From: Cohnella ginsengisoli
Lineage (GTDB): Bacteria; Bacillota; Bacilli; Paenibacillales; Paenibacillaceae
Reading direction: 5' to 3'
Length of the DNA: 64,000 nucleotides
Assembly: GCF_029525555.1 (NCBI RefSeq)
Contig: NZ_JAPDHZ010000002.1
Coordinates: 967,868 to 1,031,867 of the forward strand
Part shown: positions 1-9,312 of the stretch, in pieces
Numbering within the stretch: position 1 is the first letter of the stretch
Layout of the letters: each line of letters starts with the position of its first letter
The notes under the pieces: generated by a model
What the model saw: only the letters and a program-made list of their open reading frames with translations
Told to the model about the DNA's origin: nothing
Databases searched by the model: none
Program-made: the position numbers and the translations under genes

Positions 1-42
1 TCGGGTCCATTCCTCGTCATCCACGATCAAGACCTTGAGCAT
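1..42 (-). CDS. YesN-type response regulator, first codons only (runs off the window)
   Basis: Only the N-terminus is inside the window: it reads M-L-K-V-L-I-V-D-D-E-E-W-T-R, the usual first strand and acidic pair of a receiver domain. It lies directly downstream of a YesM-type sensor kinase, so the YesN/AraC type is inferred from context. The ATG at 42 would overlap the kinase stop as TAATG if the preceding run of seven G (minus strand) were six. As written, the kinase frame runs straight into it. Confidence 0.75.
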   Translation of the reverse strand, partial: MLKVLIVDDEEWTR

Positions 43-43
43 T

Positions 44-1860
44 AGACGCACTCCCCCCCTATTCGCCGTTAGCGGCATGTCGATCCGGACTCTGGTCCAC
101 TCGTTCTTCACGCTGTCGATCGCCACTCCGTATTCCGGGCCGTAAAGCATCTGAATCCGCTTGTGGATGTTGGCCAGACCGATGGAGTTCGACTTCGTGT
201 CGGCAGTCGGGCGTTCCGGCGAGTCCGATCGGTCTAGCCGCGCGATGACGTGCGCCAGGCGTTCCCTGTCCATGCCGACGCCGCTGTCGAGAATCTCGAA
301 TCGAAGGCGGTTATCCGCCGCTTTGCAGGAGACGACGACACGTCCCCCCTCTTCCTTGGGCTCCAGCCCGTGAACGATCGCGTTCTCGACGACCGGCTGC
401 AGAACGAGCTTTAACGTCTCGCAGACGTAAGTATCCTCGTCGATTATCAGTTCATAATCGAAATAACCGCGGAACCGCGATTTTTGAATGTCCATATAGC
501 AGACGATGTTCTCGATTTCTTCGCGGACCGGTACGATCGCGCGGTCCAGGCGAATGCTGTAGCGAAGCATCTTGGCCAAGTTTTTGGATACCGTGTGAAT
601 ATCCGGCGTTTTGTACAGCATCGCCATGCCGCTTATGATCTGAAGCGTATTGTAGATGAAGTGCGGATTAATCTGCGACTGCAAATATTTGAATTCCGCT
701 TCCCGCTTGGCAAGCGTCGCTTCGTACTTCTCCAAGATCAGTTCCTTGATCGTGCCGGTCATTTTGTTGAAGCTAAAAACCAGATTGCCGAACTCGTCGT
801 TCGAGGACACTTCGAGGCGGTGATCGAAGTTGCCTTGCTTAATCTGCGCCATGCCGGCCTTGAGCTCCTGAAGAGGCTGATACAGCTTCCTGGAAAGCAA
901 GTAGGCCAGCAGCGCCGTCATCGCCAGAGCGGTTAAACCGAGCGGGATGTCGAACAGCAAGAGTCGATTGCCGAATCGGTTCATCTGCGCGTAAGGCGTC
1001 AGCGTTACGGTTTTCCACCCCACCGCTTCAATCGTGCTAAGGGAGACGAAGTAGCTTTTCCCTTCCGTCGTCAATGTCCGCTCGCCAGGTTTCAGGGAAG
1101 TTAATTTACGAACGGCTTGTTCGTCCAGACCGATGTTCGCCCCGCCTTCGTAAACGACTTTTCCGTCGCGGTCCAGCAGCAGTACACCCGTAGCTGAATC
1201 AAGCCCGCCCTTTTTGACGATGCTGTCGATGGCTTCCATGGACAAATCGATCAGAATAATGCCGTTCGCCGTATCCATGTCTTGCGATAAACCTCGAAGC
1301 ACGCGGGAGAAGGAAACAACCTTCTGATTATATTGAAGCTGGAACGGATCGTGAGGCGCGAAGATGACCGTTCTGCCGCCCGCGTTGACCGTCTCGCTAT
1401 ACCAGTCCTCGCCTACCGGCGAATAATCCGGCATGTTCCGCCCATAGGCGGCATAAGAGAACTGCTTTTCGGGAGACACATAGATATAGATGCTGTTGAA
1501 GTCCTTCCGCAAGTTCATGAGACGTTGAAAAAAACTCTCCATCACCTGCAAGGCGTTCAATTGATCTTTCAGGCTGTTATAGCCCGGCGTCGTCAATATC
1601 TGCTTCAGGCTGAGCGACGAATTGTGATCGACTTCCGAATAGATCGACATAATGATGCGGTCGATCTGGTCCAGGTTATCCTCGAAGCCCGTGTTGATGT
1701 TGCTGACCAGCCTGGCCGTCGAATCGATCGCCTGCTCCCTGAAAATCGAGCGTGAGTAAAAATAGGAAGAAACGCTGGACAACGTCAATACGAAGACGAG
1801 AATCGTCAAAATGCCGTAAAACAGTTTGTAGAACAAACTCATATTGTTCGCGAAGGACAT
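44..1860 (-). CDS. YesM-family sensor histidine kinase
   Basis: Membrane sensor kinase, probably sensing sugar supply for the adjacent ABC transporter. The ATG at 1860 gives a short cytoplasmic start, a first membrane segment (about residues 10-32), an extracellular dCache-like region, a second membrane segment and a HAMP linker. The His_kinase box follows (QINPHFIYNTLQ, phospho-acceptor His), then an HATPase domain with VENAIVHGL and DSGVGM boxes. It is the fourth gene of a leftward operon: binding protein, permease, permease, kinase, regulator. No stop occurs between its C-terminus and the regulator in the given sequence. Removing one G from the run at about 53-59 creates a TAA overlapping the regulator ATG, the normal arrangement. 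A true kinase-regulator fusion is the less likely alternative. Confidence 0.85.
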
Positions 1861-2031
1861 TCTTATCATGCCGATTCCTCCAGCATTAAGGCTTCTCGCA
1901 AGTGTACCAAGCCTCCGCTTCGCAAGTCTATCCAAAAAAAACCGAAATTCGACGCCTCTTTCGGGCGCCGAATGGGATAGAACCGGTGTCGGGATCGTCG
2001 AGCGATTTTTAATCCCCCTCGTCGTCAGTCT

Positions 2032-2865
2032 TCAGCCTTTAATCGCTCCGGCCGTGATGCCGCTAATGATGAATCGTTGGGCAAACAAATAAACGGCAAG
2101 CATCGGCAGCACGATCAAGCATACGCCGGCGAAAATCAGCGACCAATCATTGAAGTACATGCCCTGGAAGGCGGACAGCTGCACGGTGATCGTCATCTTG
2201 GCGTTATTCGAAAGAAAGAGCATCGGCATCAGGAAGTCGTTCCAAACCGTAAACAGATCCAGAACCGTAATCGTCGTGACGGCCGGCTTGAGCAGCGGGA
2301 GGATAATTCGGAAGAACGTCATATAAATCCCGCTTCCGTCCACATAAGCCGCCTCGTCCAGCTCGCGGGGCACCGATCGGATAAAGCCGCTGAGCAGGAA
2401 TACGGAAAAAGGCGCCAGCATGCCGAAATAGACGAATACAACGCCTTGGTACGAGTTGATGAGGTGCCAGCTTAACAGCAGTTTATACAGTGGAATCATC
2501 GCCATCTGAAACGGAATGATGATACCGGCCAAGAAGAGATAGTAGATCGATCCGTAGAACCGGTTGTTGCGCCGGGCGATGGCGTAGGAAGCCATCGCGG
2601 CCATGAGGACGACGCCGGCGATGGCGATGCCGCCGATCAGCGCCGTATTGGCGAACGAACGAAAATAGTGCATCGTTTGAAAAGCCTTATGAAAGGAATC
2701 GAGTGTAAGGTCTGTCGGCCATCCGAACGGATTGTTGGCAAGCTCTGTTTTGGACTTGACCGCAGATAGGAATACAAGTGCGATCGGATAAACGAATACG
2801 ATCGACAACACCCATAACGCGAGCTTGCCGACAATGCCTCCAATACGGGGAAATGTCAGCTGCAT
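2032..2865 (-). CDS. Carbohydrate ABC transporter permease (MalG/AraQ type, CUT1)
   Basis: Inner-membrane component of a binding-protein-dependent sugar importer, 277 residues, the usual MalG-like length, with about six membrane segments. The EAA loop is visible as ELDEAAYVDGSGIYMTFFRIILPLLKP-like sequence starting near residue 185, which docks to the ATPase. The end ITAGAIKG is typical of the family. The ATG at 2865 overlaps the TGA of the upstream permease. No ATPase gene is present; CUT1 systems often share one encoded elsewhere (known for MsmX). The gene lies 171 bases upstream of the kinase in transcription order. Confidence 0.88.
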   Translation of the reverse strand: MQLTFPRIGGIVGKLALWVLSIVFVYPIALVFLSAVKSKTELANNPFGWPTDLTLDSFHKAFQTMHYFRSFANTALIGGIAIAGVVLMAAMASYAIARRNNRFYGSIYYLFLAGIIIPFQMAMIPLYKLLLSWHLINSYQGVVFVYFGMLAPFSVFLLSGFIRSVPRELDEAAYVDGSGIYMTFFRIILPLLKPAVTTITVLDLFTVWNDFLMPMLFLSNNAKMTITVQLSAFQGMYFNDWSLIFAGVCLIVLPMLAVYLFAQRFIISGITAGAIKG

Positions 2866-3759
2866 CACATTTCCACCTCTCTCTTGCGCAAATAAGACAC
2901 CATCACAAGCGTTATAAAAAGGATGCAGACGAACAGCGTCACGGACAATGCGGAGCCGTAGCCCCACCGAATGCCGTTTCCGAACCCGAGCTGATAGATC
3001 ATGGTGGCCACGGATTCCGTCGCGTAGCCGGGACCTCCCCCCTGTGAGCGCGTAGATCTGGTTGAAAAGCTGGAGGTTACCGATGAGGCATAACACGATA
3101 TTGATCGTGAAAGCCGGCGCGATCAGCGGAAACGTAATATACCAAAACTTCCGAAAGCCGACGGCGCCGTCCAGGCTGCCGGATTCGTACAGATCGCTCG
3201 GCACCCCCTGCAATCCCGCGATGTAGATGACCATCGAATAGCCGAGGCATTGCCAGATCGTCACGGATATGATCATCCATCTAGCCGTCCGGGGATCGCT
3301 CAGCCAGCTTAGCTTCAGCTGCCCAAGATGAGCCGCGTCGAGCAGGTGGTTCAATGCGCCGATGTTCGGTTCCAAAATGAATCCCCATACGTAGCCGATG
3401 AGCAGCGTGCTGAAAATATAAGGCATGAAAATTAACATCCGGATGACCGTTACGCCCCGAAAAGCCTTGGATAGAACAAGCGCTGCGCCTAGTCCGAGCA
3501 CATTTTGAAGAATGGTGATCATGACGGTGTAGAGTGCCGTATTTTTGAAAGACTCCTGAATCATTTTATCCGACAACAGTTCCTTATAATTGTCGAGTCC
3601 GATAAAACGGCTACGGACGCCGTCCCAATCCGTGAGCGAATAATAAGAGGAACTGAGTGTCGGCAATAGAAAAAAAACGAGATAGAACGCCAACGCCGGC
3701 AGAACGAAAACGAACCATCGGAGCTCGAATTTCCATTGCTTGTTCCGGTTCAGCATCAT
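2865..3759 (-). CDS. Carbohydrate ABC transporter permease (MalF/YesP type, CUT1), one-base frameshift
   Basis: First permease of the pair; residues 1-235 read normally from ATG 3759 (N-terminal membrane segment, then the transport domain to FNQIYALTGG). At the C run 3037-3042 (G run on the coding strand) the frame breaks. As written it fuses to the next permease. Deleting one G gives ALTGGGPGYATESV, then two further membrane segments and the end KREVEM followed by TGA overlapping the next ATG. That is the expected MalF-like C-terminus, so the gene is almost certainly intact in nature. An AAGGGA ribosome site precedes the start. Confidence 0.85.
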
Positions 3760-3789
3760 TGCGATTCCCTTCTTTCTAATAACAACGGC

Positions 3790-3809
3790 CGGCGCTTCGC
3801 AAGCCGCCG
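3790..3809 (-). promoter_or_regulatory. Intercistronic stem-loop between binding protein and permease genes
   Basis: The 79-base gap contains the dyad CGGC-GCTT / AAGC-GCCG with a 3-base loop and one bulged base. No T-run follows, so it is not a terminator. Stem-loops at this position in sugar transporter operons are known to protect the abundant binding-protein transcript; that role here is inference. Confidence 0.4.
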
Positions 3810-3838
3810 ACCGCGGTTATGGACTGCTCTTGCCTCGT

Positions 3839-5212
3839 TTACTTCTTGAGCGCCTTGGCGTTCGCCGCGTCATAATCGGCGATGAATTGCTCAGGCGTAA
3901 TTCCCTTGGCGATCAAGTTCTGCAGGGATTTATCCATACTGAACGCGGTGCCGCTCGGCTGATAGTAGCCGTTGCCTCCCCACCAGTCCGACTGGACGTC
4001 CGTGGCTGTCATCGCCGTCTGAACCTCCTTGACGAAGGGATCGGTCACCTGAACTTTCGTATTCGTCGGAATGCCTTTCAGATCGTTGATGACGAGCGTT
4101 TGGATTTCGGGGCTCAAATAGGCGTTAAGCGCTTCTTTCGCGGCCTCCAGATGTTTGGATTTCGCGTTGATCAAGATGCCTTCGTCGGCGGACGTCGGCA
4201 GAATCGTCTTTTCCCCTGCCGCGTTAAGCGGGAGCGGGAAGAATCCGATCTCCGCATCGGGATTCGAAGCCTGCACCGCGCCCAGCTGCCATGTGCCGTT
4301 AATCAACATGGCCGCTTTGCCTGTGCCGACCATTTGGCTGGCGACGTTAATGTCGGTGCCCAGAATGTCTTTCTGGAAGAACCCTTTATCGATCCAGTCC
4401 AACTGAACGTTAAGCGCTTTGAGCACGTCCTCTTTCAGATCCGCGTAGGTCAGCGTGCCGTCCGCCAGTTGCTGTTTGGCCTCCGGATGCTTGGCGTTTA
4501 CGTACTGCCCAAACGCGATGAAGGGGATGATCTGGGTCGTCCACGAGTCTTTGAAGCCCGCGGCGATCGGCGTCACGCCCGCGCTGTTCAGCTTCTCGGA
4601 AATGGCGATGAATTCATCCAGCGTCGTCGGAATCGCGATGCCGTTGTCCGCGAACGTCTTCTTGTTGTAAAGCACGCCCAGCGCATTCGTCGAGACCGGT
4701 ACGTAGTAGAGCTTGCCTGCCTGATTGGACTTGCGATCCTGGATGACCGAAGGGACAAAGTCGGCGATCGCCGGCAGATCGGACAGATCGACAAACTGGT
4801 CGGGATCGATGGTCAGCTTTTCGCTCAAGTTCAGCTGCCTGTCGATGCCGTGCGTCTTTACCAGATCCGGCAAGTCGGTGGCGGCATATTTCGTTTTTAA
4901 CGTCACATTGTATTGATCGGTCGGGACGTTTTGCATATCGATCTTGATCTGCATGTTGTCTTTCAGCGAGGCGATCCAAGCGTCCGTGGACACGGTCCGG
5001 TCGGAGTAATCCCAGGTCAGATAGCGCAGCGTAACCGGATCTTTGTCGGCTGCGGCCGATTGGCTCTCGCCTGCGCTTTCTTGCGCCGTCGTCCCCGCAG
5101 CGCCGGTCGCCGCTTGGCCCCCGTTTTCATTCGTATTGCCACCGCAAGCGGTCGCCAGCATAGCCGCCATCGTCAGCGGCAGTCCCGCTGCCGCCCATTT
5201 TTTCATCTTCAA
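3839..5212 (-). CDS. Sugar ABC transporter substrate-binding lipoprotein (family 1)
   Basis: Extracytoplasmic solute-binding protein, 457 residues. It starts with a lipoprotein signal (MKMKKWAAAG..., lipobox LATAC with Cys at about 23), then a Ser/Gly/Ala-rich linker to about residue 55. The mature domain has typical family-1 features (LGVLYNKKTFADNGI, INGTWQLG, LPTSADEGILINAKSK). It is first in the operon with two CUT1 permeases and a YesM/YesN pair. The substrate cannot be read from sequence; an oligosaccharide is likely. Confidence 0.9.
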   Translation of the reverse strand: MKMKKWAAAGLPLTMAAMLATACGGNTNENGGQAATGAAGTTAQESAGESQSAAADKDPVTLRYLTWDYSDRTVSTDAWIASLKDNMQIKIDMQNVPTDQYNVTLKTKYAATDLPDLVKTHGIDRQLNLSEKLTIDPDQFVDLSDLPAIADFVPSVIQDRKSNQAGKLYYVPVSTNALGVLYNKKTFADNGIAIPTTLDEFIAISEKLNSAGVTPIAAGFKDSWTTQIIPFIAFGQYVNAKHPEAKQQLADGTLTYADLKEDVLKALNVQLDWIDKGFFQKDILGTDINVASQMVGTGKAAMLINGTWQLGAVQASNPDAEIGFFPLPLNAAGEKTILPTSADEGILINAKSKHLEAAKEALNAYLSPEIQTLVINDLKGIPTNTKVQVTDPFVKEVQTAMTATDVQSDWWGGNGYYQPSGTAFSMDKSLQNLIAKGITPEQFIADYDAANAKALKK

Positions 5213-5259
5213 CTCTTGCGCCTCCCCGGAAGTCGAATCGTTATCGCTTCGTAATTTGA

Positions 5260-5292
5260 ATTATAGCGAGTCCCGAGCGTCGTAACAGTCAA
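5260..5292 (-). promoter_or_regulatory. Possible promoter of the sugar ABC operon
   Basis: On the minus strand TTGACT (5292-5287) and a perfect TATAAT (5265-5260) lie upstream of the binding-protein gene. The 21-base spacer is longer than the ideal 17, so either the -35 is another motif or an activator such as the downstream YesN-type regulator helps. Between here and the ATG there is a GGGGAGG ribosome site. Confidence 0.35.
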
Positions 5293-5351
5293 CTATTTTG
5301 ACGAAAATGGCTGCACATCTTTTACTTTTCAACATATGTCGAATAGGAAAA

Positions 5352-5388
5352 CGAAAAATCCGATTGCCGGAATTCGGGCAATCGGATT
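5352..5388 (-). terminator. Rho-independent terminator of cotJABC
   Basis: A perfect 12-bp stem (AATCCGATTGCC paired with GGCAATCGGATT, 8-base loop, 5357-5388) is followed on the minus strand by a T-rich tract. It lies about 90 bases after the cotJC stop and separates it from the sugar operon. Confidence 0.85.
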
Positions 5389-5477
5389 GGGTTCAGCATA
5401 TGTTGATAATCAATTCTTAAGCTCATGATCGAAGCAGGCAGGGCCCTCGCCCGCAGTCGCTACACAACCCCCACCGC

Positions 5478-6047
5478 TCAATAGACCTTCTTCTGCTCCC
5501 GATCCGCCTTGATAATCTCGACCGCCTCGCGGAAGCGCAGCGAATGAATGATCTCCCGCTCCCGCAGAAACTTCAGGCTGTCCTGGATGTCGACGTCGTC
5601 CGTCATGTCGATCAGCCACTGATAGGTCGCCCGCGCTTTCTCCTCCGCCGCGATATCCTCGTACAAGTCGGCGAGCGGATCTCCCTTCGCCTGAATGTAG
5701 GTAGCGGTCCATGGCACGCCTCCCGCATTCTCGTAAAACATCGCATGGTCGCGAACCGCATAATTCGGCCCGAGCCCCGCGGCTTCGAGCTGCTCCACCG
5801 ACGCGTCCTTGGTGAGCTTGTAGATCATCGTGGCGATCATCTCAAGGTGGGCGAACTCCTCCGTACCGATGTCAGTCAACAATCCGATGACTTTGTCCGG
5901 AATCGAGTAACGCTGATTGAGGTAACGAAGCGCGGCCGAGAGCTCCCCGTCGGCGCCGCCGTATTGCTCGGACAAGTAGCGCGCCATACGGATATCGCAT
6001 TTGCCGACTTTGACGGGATACTGCAGCTTCTTTTCATAAACCCACAT
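5478..6047 (-). CDS. cotJC: Spore coat protein CotJC (manganese-catalase fold)
   Basis: Spore-coat protein of the Mn-catalase/ferritin-like superfamily, 189 residues, the normal CotJC length. Helical-bundle metal-ligand motifs are visible: EEFAHLEMIATMIYKL (E..H) and EEKARATYQWLIDMTDD followed by EREIIHSLRF (E..H). It starts MWVYEKKLQYPV, as in Bacillus CotJC. It is third in the cotJA-cotJB-cotJC operon, 16 bases after cotJB, and ends before a strong terminator. In Bacillus this operon is switched on by sigma-E in the mother cell and the products enter the inner coat; that is family knowledge. Confidence 0.95.
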   Translation of the reverse strand: MWVYEKKLQYPVKVGKCDIRMARYLSEQYGGADGELSAALRYLNQRYSIPDKVIGLLTDIGTEEFAHLEMIATMIYKLTKDASVEQLEAAGLGPNYAVRDHAMFYENAGGVPWTATYIQAKGDPLADLYEDIAAEEKARATYQWLIDMTDDVDIQDSLKFLREREIIHSLRFREAVEIIKADREQKKVY

Positions 6048-6063
6048 ATCGCGCCCCCCTCTT

Positions 6064-6384
6064 CTACACTTGCCAAGGCCACGGCGTGTCGACCCACTGC
6101 CAGGGATACCGGCTGAAGCTGTTGCCGAATCCCATCTGCGGCCCGTACTTTTGCTCGAACGAAGCCATCAGCTGCTTGCGAAGCTGCGCGAGCTGATTGA
6201 ATTGCTGCAGCGCCTGCATGTCGGCGGGATGCGTGTCGAGGAACAGATTCAGCTCTACGAGCGCGAAGTCGACCTTTTGAATCTCCAGCAGGTCCCGCTT
6301 GTAAGCTTCTCCCCCTCGCTGCGGCTCATGCTGCGCATAGACGTTCTCATTACTCCGGTTCGCGACTTGCTCTCTGTCGGCCAA
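6064..6384 (-). CDS. cotJB: Spore coat protein CotJB
   Basis: 106 residues. The body YKRDLLEIQKVDFALVELNLFLDTHP and the region QYNQL-like to YGP are characteristic of CotJB. The start is a TTG at 6384: it has an exact AAAGGAGG ribosome site nine bases upstream, and that site overlaps the end of cotJA (its TGA falls inside it), so the two genes are translationally coupled. The C-terminal SRYPWQWVDTPWPWQV is Trp-rich, common among CotJB proteins. Confidence 0.92.
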   Translation of the reverse strand: MADREQVANRSNENVYAQHEPQRGGEAYKRDLLEIQKVDFALVELNLFLDTHPADMQALQQFNQLAQLRKQLMASFEQKYGPQMGFGNSFSRYPWQWVDTPWPWQV

Positions 6385-6389
6385 GCCTA

Positions 6390-6611
6390 TCAGCCTCCTT
6401 TGCGGTTGCAGCGCGACGTATAAGGGCTATATAGCGCAGGCCACAGCGTACCTTTGCACAGGGCTTCGTCCAGTGAAAATTGGGGCAGGTTGGACGGTTG
6501 AAAATAAATATACTGGTTGGGCGGCACGATATACCTCTTTACCGGCACGGGCGGACATGGATCGTCGGGGCTGGCATAGGGGCGCCACTCCCGCCACTGG
6601 TTGTCGTACAC
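6390..6611 (-). CDS. cotJA: Spore coat associated protein CotJA
   Basis: Small (73 residues) first gene of the coat operon. The Pro/Tyr-rich body (RYIVPPNQYIYFQPSNLPQF, then EALCKGTLWPALYSPY) matches CotJA. It starts with GTG at 6611, preceded by AAGGAGG at good spacing. In Bacillus CotJA is needed to assemble CotJC into the coat (known). A sigma-E promoter is expected in 6612-6788 but I could not assign one with confidence. Confidence 0.92.
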   Translation of the reverse strand: MYDNQWREWRPYASPDDPCPPVPVKRYIVPPNQYIYFQPSNLPQFSLDEALCKGTLWPALYSPYTSRCNRKGG

Positions 6612-6788
6612 GCGAATTCCTCCTTAGGCATAACCGTACGGCTTACTGTTATAGCCTATGCGCCTGCGCGCCCAGTTTGAACGACAGCAACGGATATTTT
6701 TCGATAGGCTCGTCTACAAAAAGAAGCCCTCCGCGGAATAGGCGGAAGACTTCGATAGGAGAGAACCGTTTCGAGAGGACAGTTTCGG

Positions 6789-7827
6789 CTACAGCTTGAT
6801 CTTGAGATTAATCAAACCGACCTTGCGGGCGGCCATGTACACGATGACGACGACAGGACCGAGGAAGACGCCGACGAGACCGACCAATTCGAATCCGACA
6901 TACAGGCTGATGAGCGCAGGAAGCGCGCCGATGCCGACGGCATCCCCGAGCACCTTCGGCTCTACGATCCGTCGGACGACGGTGATGACAAGGAAAAGAA
7001 GGATGAGCCCGATGCCGGTATATGTATCTCCCGTCAGCATCATATAGGCCGCCCAAGGCACGAGCACGGACCCCGTGCCGAGAATCGGCAGGATGTCGAC
7101 GACGACGATGAGCAGCGCGATCGCGAGCGGGTAACCCGTGCCGATGATGAGCAGCCCGACGAACGAGATGACGTACGTCATGAGACTCAGCACGAACTGG
7201 GCGCGCAAGAAGCCGAAGATCGACTTGCGCAGGTTTTCCATGACTTGCGCGACCTGACTTCTGGACTCCTCGGCGAAAATCGAAAGGAACGACGCCATCA
7301 TCGTCGGCAAGCTCAGGCTGAAAAGATAGACGGCGACGAAAAAGACGATCAGGACGACGAAAAAGCTGAGGGATGCCGGCCGCGAAACCGACGAGCGGCT
7401 TCGAAATCGACGTGGCGAGACCCGACAGCCAGTCGGTCAAATTGTTCGTCAAGCTCTCCAGCTTGATCGGCAGCCCATTGTCGCCGCCCTGTCCGTTGTA
7501 CGAGTTGCTCGCCTTTTCGAGCGCGTCCTGGATATAGTCGTTGGCGCTCTTCAGATACGACGGCAAGTTGCTCCAGAACGAGGTGAGCTCGGCGAAGATC
7601 TTGATGCCGATCAGTCCCATGAGCCCGAGCAGCACGACCGTGAACAACGTGCTCGTGACCGTAGACGCCGCGAGCCGGTTCATTTTAAAATTGGTCATGA
7701 ATATCTTGGTCAGCGGTTCGAGGAAGATGACGACGATCAAGGCCAGCAGGAAGGGCGCGCCTACCGTAAACAGCAAATAAAGAAAGCCTAGCCCCAAAAC
7801 CATCAGCAATACTGTGCGCAGCGGCAT
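6789..7827 (-). CDS. AI-2E family transporter (YtvI-like), one-base frameshift
   Basis: Polytopic membrane protein of about 345 residues, seven to eight membrane segments. The N-terminal half reads from ATG 7827 (MPLRTVLLMVLGLGFLYLL) to residue 150 (GFAAGI); the C-terminal half (SFFVVLIVFFVAVYLF onward to LINLKIKL) is in another frame. Removing one base of the triplet at 7370-7372 joins them as GFAAGILSFFVV, so a read error is likely. The conserved C-terminal pattern (GYPLAIALLIVVVDILPILGTGSVLVPWA) places it in the AI-2E/UPF0118 family. The nearest named relative I recall is the sporulation protein YtvI. The substrate is unknown. Confidence 0.85.
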
Positions 7828-7882
7828 GCATTCACACCTTTCGAGGATCGGTCGCCCTGGCGGCGAAGCCGGTATACGTCAG

Positions 7883-9235
7883 CTACAGGCCGGATGGCGG
7901 GTCCGTCCGTTCGTCCGCATCCGATTGTTTATACCGATAGATATGTACGCGCTGAACTCTTAGACGTTCCACTTCGGCGATCTCGAAAACGTAGCCCTGC
8001 TCGACGATCTTGCGGCCCTCCGCGACGTTGCCGTCGAGGCCCTTGAACAGCCAGCCGCCGATCGAATCGACCTCTTCTTCCTCGATCTCGACGCCGAGCA
8101 GGTCGTCGACCTCCTCGATCAGCATGCGGCCGTCGACCGAATACACGTCGCCCTGCACCTCGACGGTCGGCGGCTCGTCGTCGAATTCGTCCTGCAGCTC
8201 TCCGACGATCTCCTCGAGGATCATCTCCGCCGTCAGCATGCCGGCCGTGCCGCCGTATTCGTCGATGACGATCGCGAGCTGCGACTTGTGGCGCTGCATG
8301 AGCTTGAGCACGCGGCTGATCTCCATCGATTCCGGCACGCTTAAGATAGGACGCAGATAGGCGCGCAGATCCTGCTCCTCGTCCGGATCGGCCGTGAGCA
8401 CGTCGGTGATGTGGACGAATCCGATGATCTGGTCTTTGTCCTCGACGCCGACGGGATATCGGGTATGCTTGACGCGATAGGCGAGCTTCATGTTCTCGTC
8501 GAACGGCAGGTTGGTGAACATGCAGTCCATGTCCGTGCGAGGCAGCATGACCTCGCGGGCCACCCGCTCGGAAAACTCGAACACGTTGTCGAACAGCGTC
8601 ATCTCTTCCTTGTCGATGATGCCGCTCTTGGCGCTCTCGTTCATGAGAATGCGGATTTCTTCCTCGGTATGCGCCGCATCGTGCTCGCTGGCCGGCTTGA
8701 CGCCGATCATGCGCAGCAGCAGGTTCGCCGCGTTGTTGAGCAGCCAGATGACCGGCAGGAACAGCCTATAGAAGAGCAGCAGCGGAAGCGACAGCCATAG
8801 CGATACGCCCTCCGACTTCTGGATCGCGAGCGACTTCGGCGCGAGCTCCCCCAGGACAATATGTAGGAAGGTAATCGCGCTGAAAGCGATAATGTACGAG
8901 ATCGTATGGATCGTCGTCTCGTTCGTCACGCCGTATTGGTGAAGCAGCGGGATGACGATCAGGTCGGCGATAGCCGGCTCGCCCGTCCAGCCGAGTCCGA
9001 GCGACGCGAGCGTGATGCCGAGCTGCGTGGCCGACAGATAGACGTCCAGCTTGCGGTTGACCTTAAGCGCGTACTTCGCCCTGACATTGCCCTCGTTCGT
9101 CAACTGCGTGAGCCTCGACTGGCGCACCTTGACGAGCGCGAATTCGGCCGCCACGAAAAATCCGTTCAACAGCACGAGAAAAAGAACGAGAGCGGCGTGC
9201 CAGAAGATCGAACCCCATAACAATTCCGTGTTCAA
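7883..9235 (-). CDS. CNNM/CorC-type transporter (DUF21, CBS pair, CorC_HlyC domains)
   Basis: 450 residues with the standard architecture. A DUF21 membrane domain spans residues 1-200 (GFFVAAEFALVKVRQSRL, ATQLGITLASLGLGW, HIVLGELAPKSLAI). Two CBS domains follow at about 215-340 (VMLPRTDMDCMF; the second ends IVIDEYGGTAGMLT). A C-terminal CorC_HlyC domain spans about 355-440 (VDGRMLIEEVDDLLGVEI). Relatives are annotated as haemolysins, but current evidence favours Mg2+/Co2+ efflux or homeostasis at the membrane. It sits 55 bases upstream of the AI-2E transporter gene on the same strand. Confidence 0.93.
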   Translation of the reverse strand: MNTELLWGSIFWHAALVLFLVLLNGFFVAAEFALVKVRQSRLTQLTNEGNVRAKYALKVNRKLDVYLSATQLGITLASLGLGWTGEPAIADLIVIPLLHQYGVTNETTIHTISYIIAFSAITFLHIVLGELAPKSLAIQKSEGVSLWLSLPLLLFYRLFLPVIWLLNNAANLLLRMIGVKPASEHDAAHTEEEIRILMNESAKSGIIDKEEMTLFDNVFEFSERVAREVMLPRTDMDCMFTNLPFDENMKLAYRVKHTRYPVGVEDKDQIIGFVHITDVLTADPDEEQDLRAYLRPILSVPESMEISRVLKLMQRHKSQLAIVIDEYGGTAGMLTAEMILEEIVGELQDEFDDEPPTVEVQGDVYSVDGRMLIEEVDDLLGVEIEEEEVDSIGGWLFKGLDGNVAEGRKIVEQGYVFEIAEVERLRVQRVHIYRYKQSDADERTDPPSGL

Positions 9236-9312
9236 GCAGCTTCAGCTTCCTTTCGTACGGCGCGATAACTGCGAATCGTTCGGCGCTCGGCGCCCGCTTG
9301 CGCGCGATTCGT

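Noticed and set aside
1920..1980. Terminator between the permease and kinase genes at the left end
   Set aside because: Only a mismatched 7-bp stem with no T-run; probably chance in GC-rich DNA.
5410..5712. Minus-strand frame of 100 residues ending past cotJC
   Set aside because: Overlaps cotJC in another frame; Arg/Gly-rich shadow without a start site.
6690..6788. Terminator after the AI-2E transporter gene
   Set aside because: The best stem is 5 bp with the T-run displaced; too weak to list.
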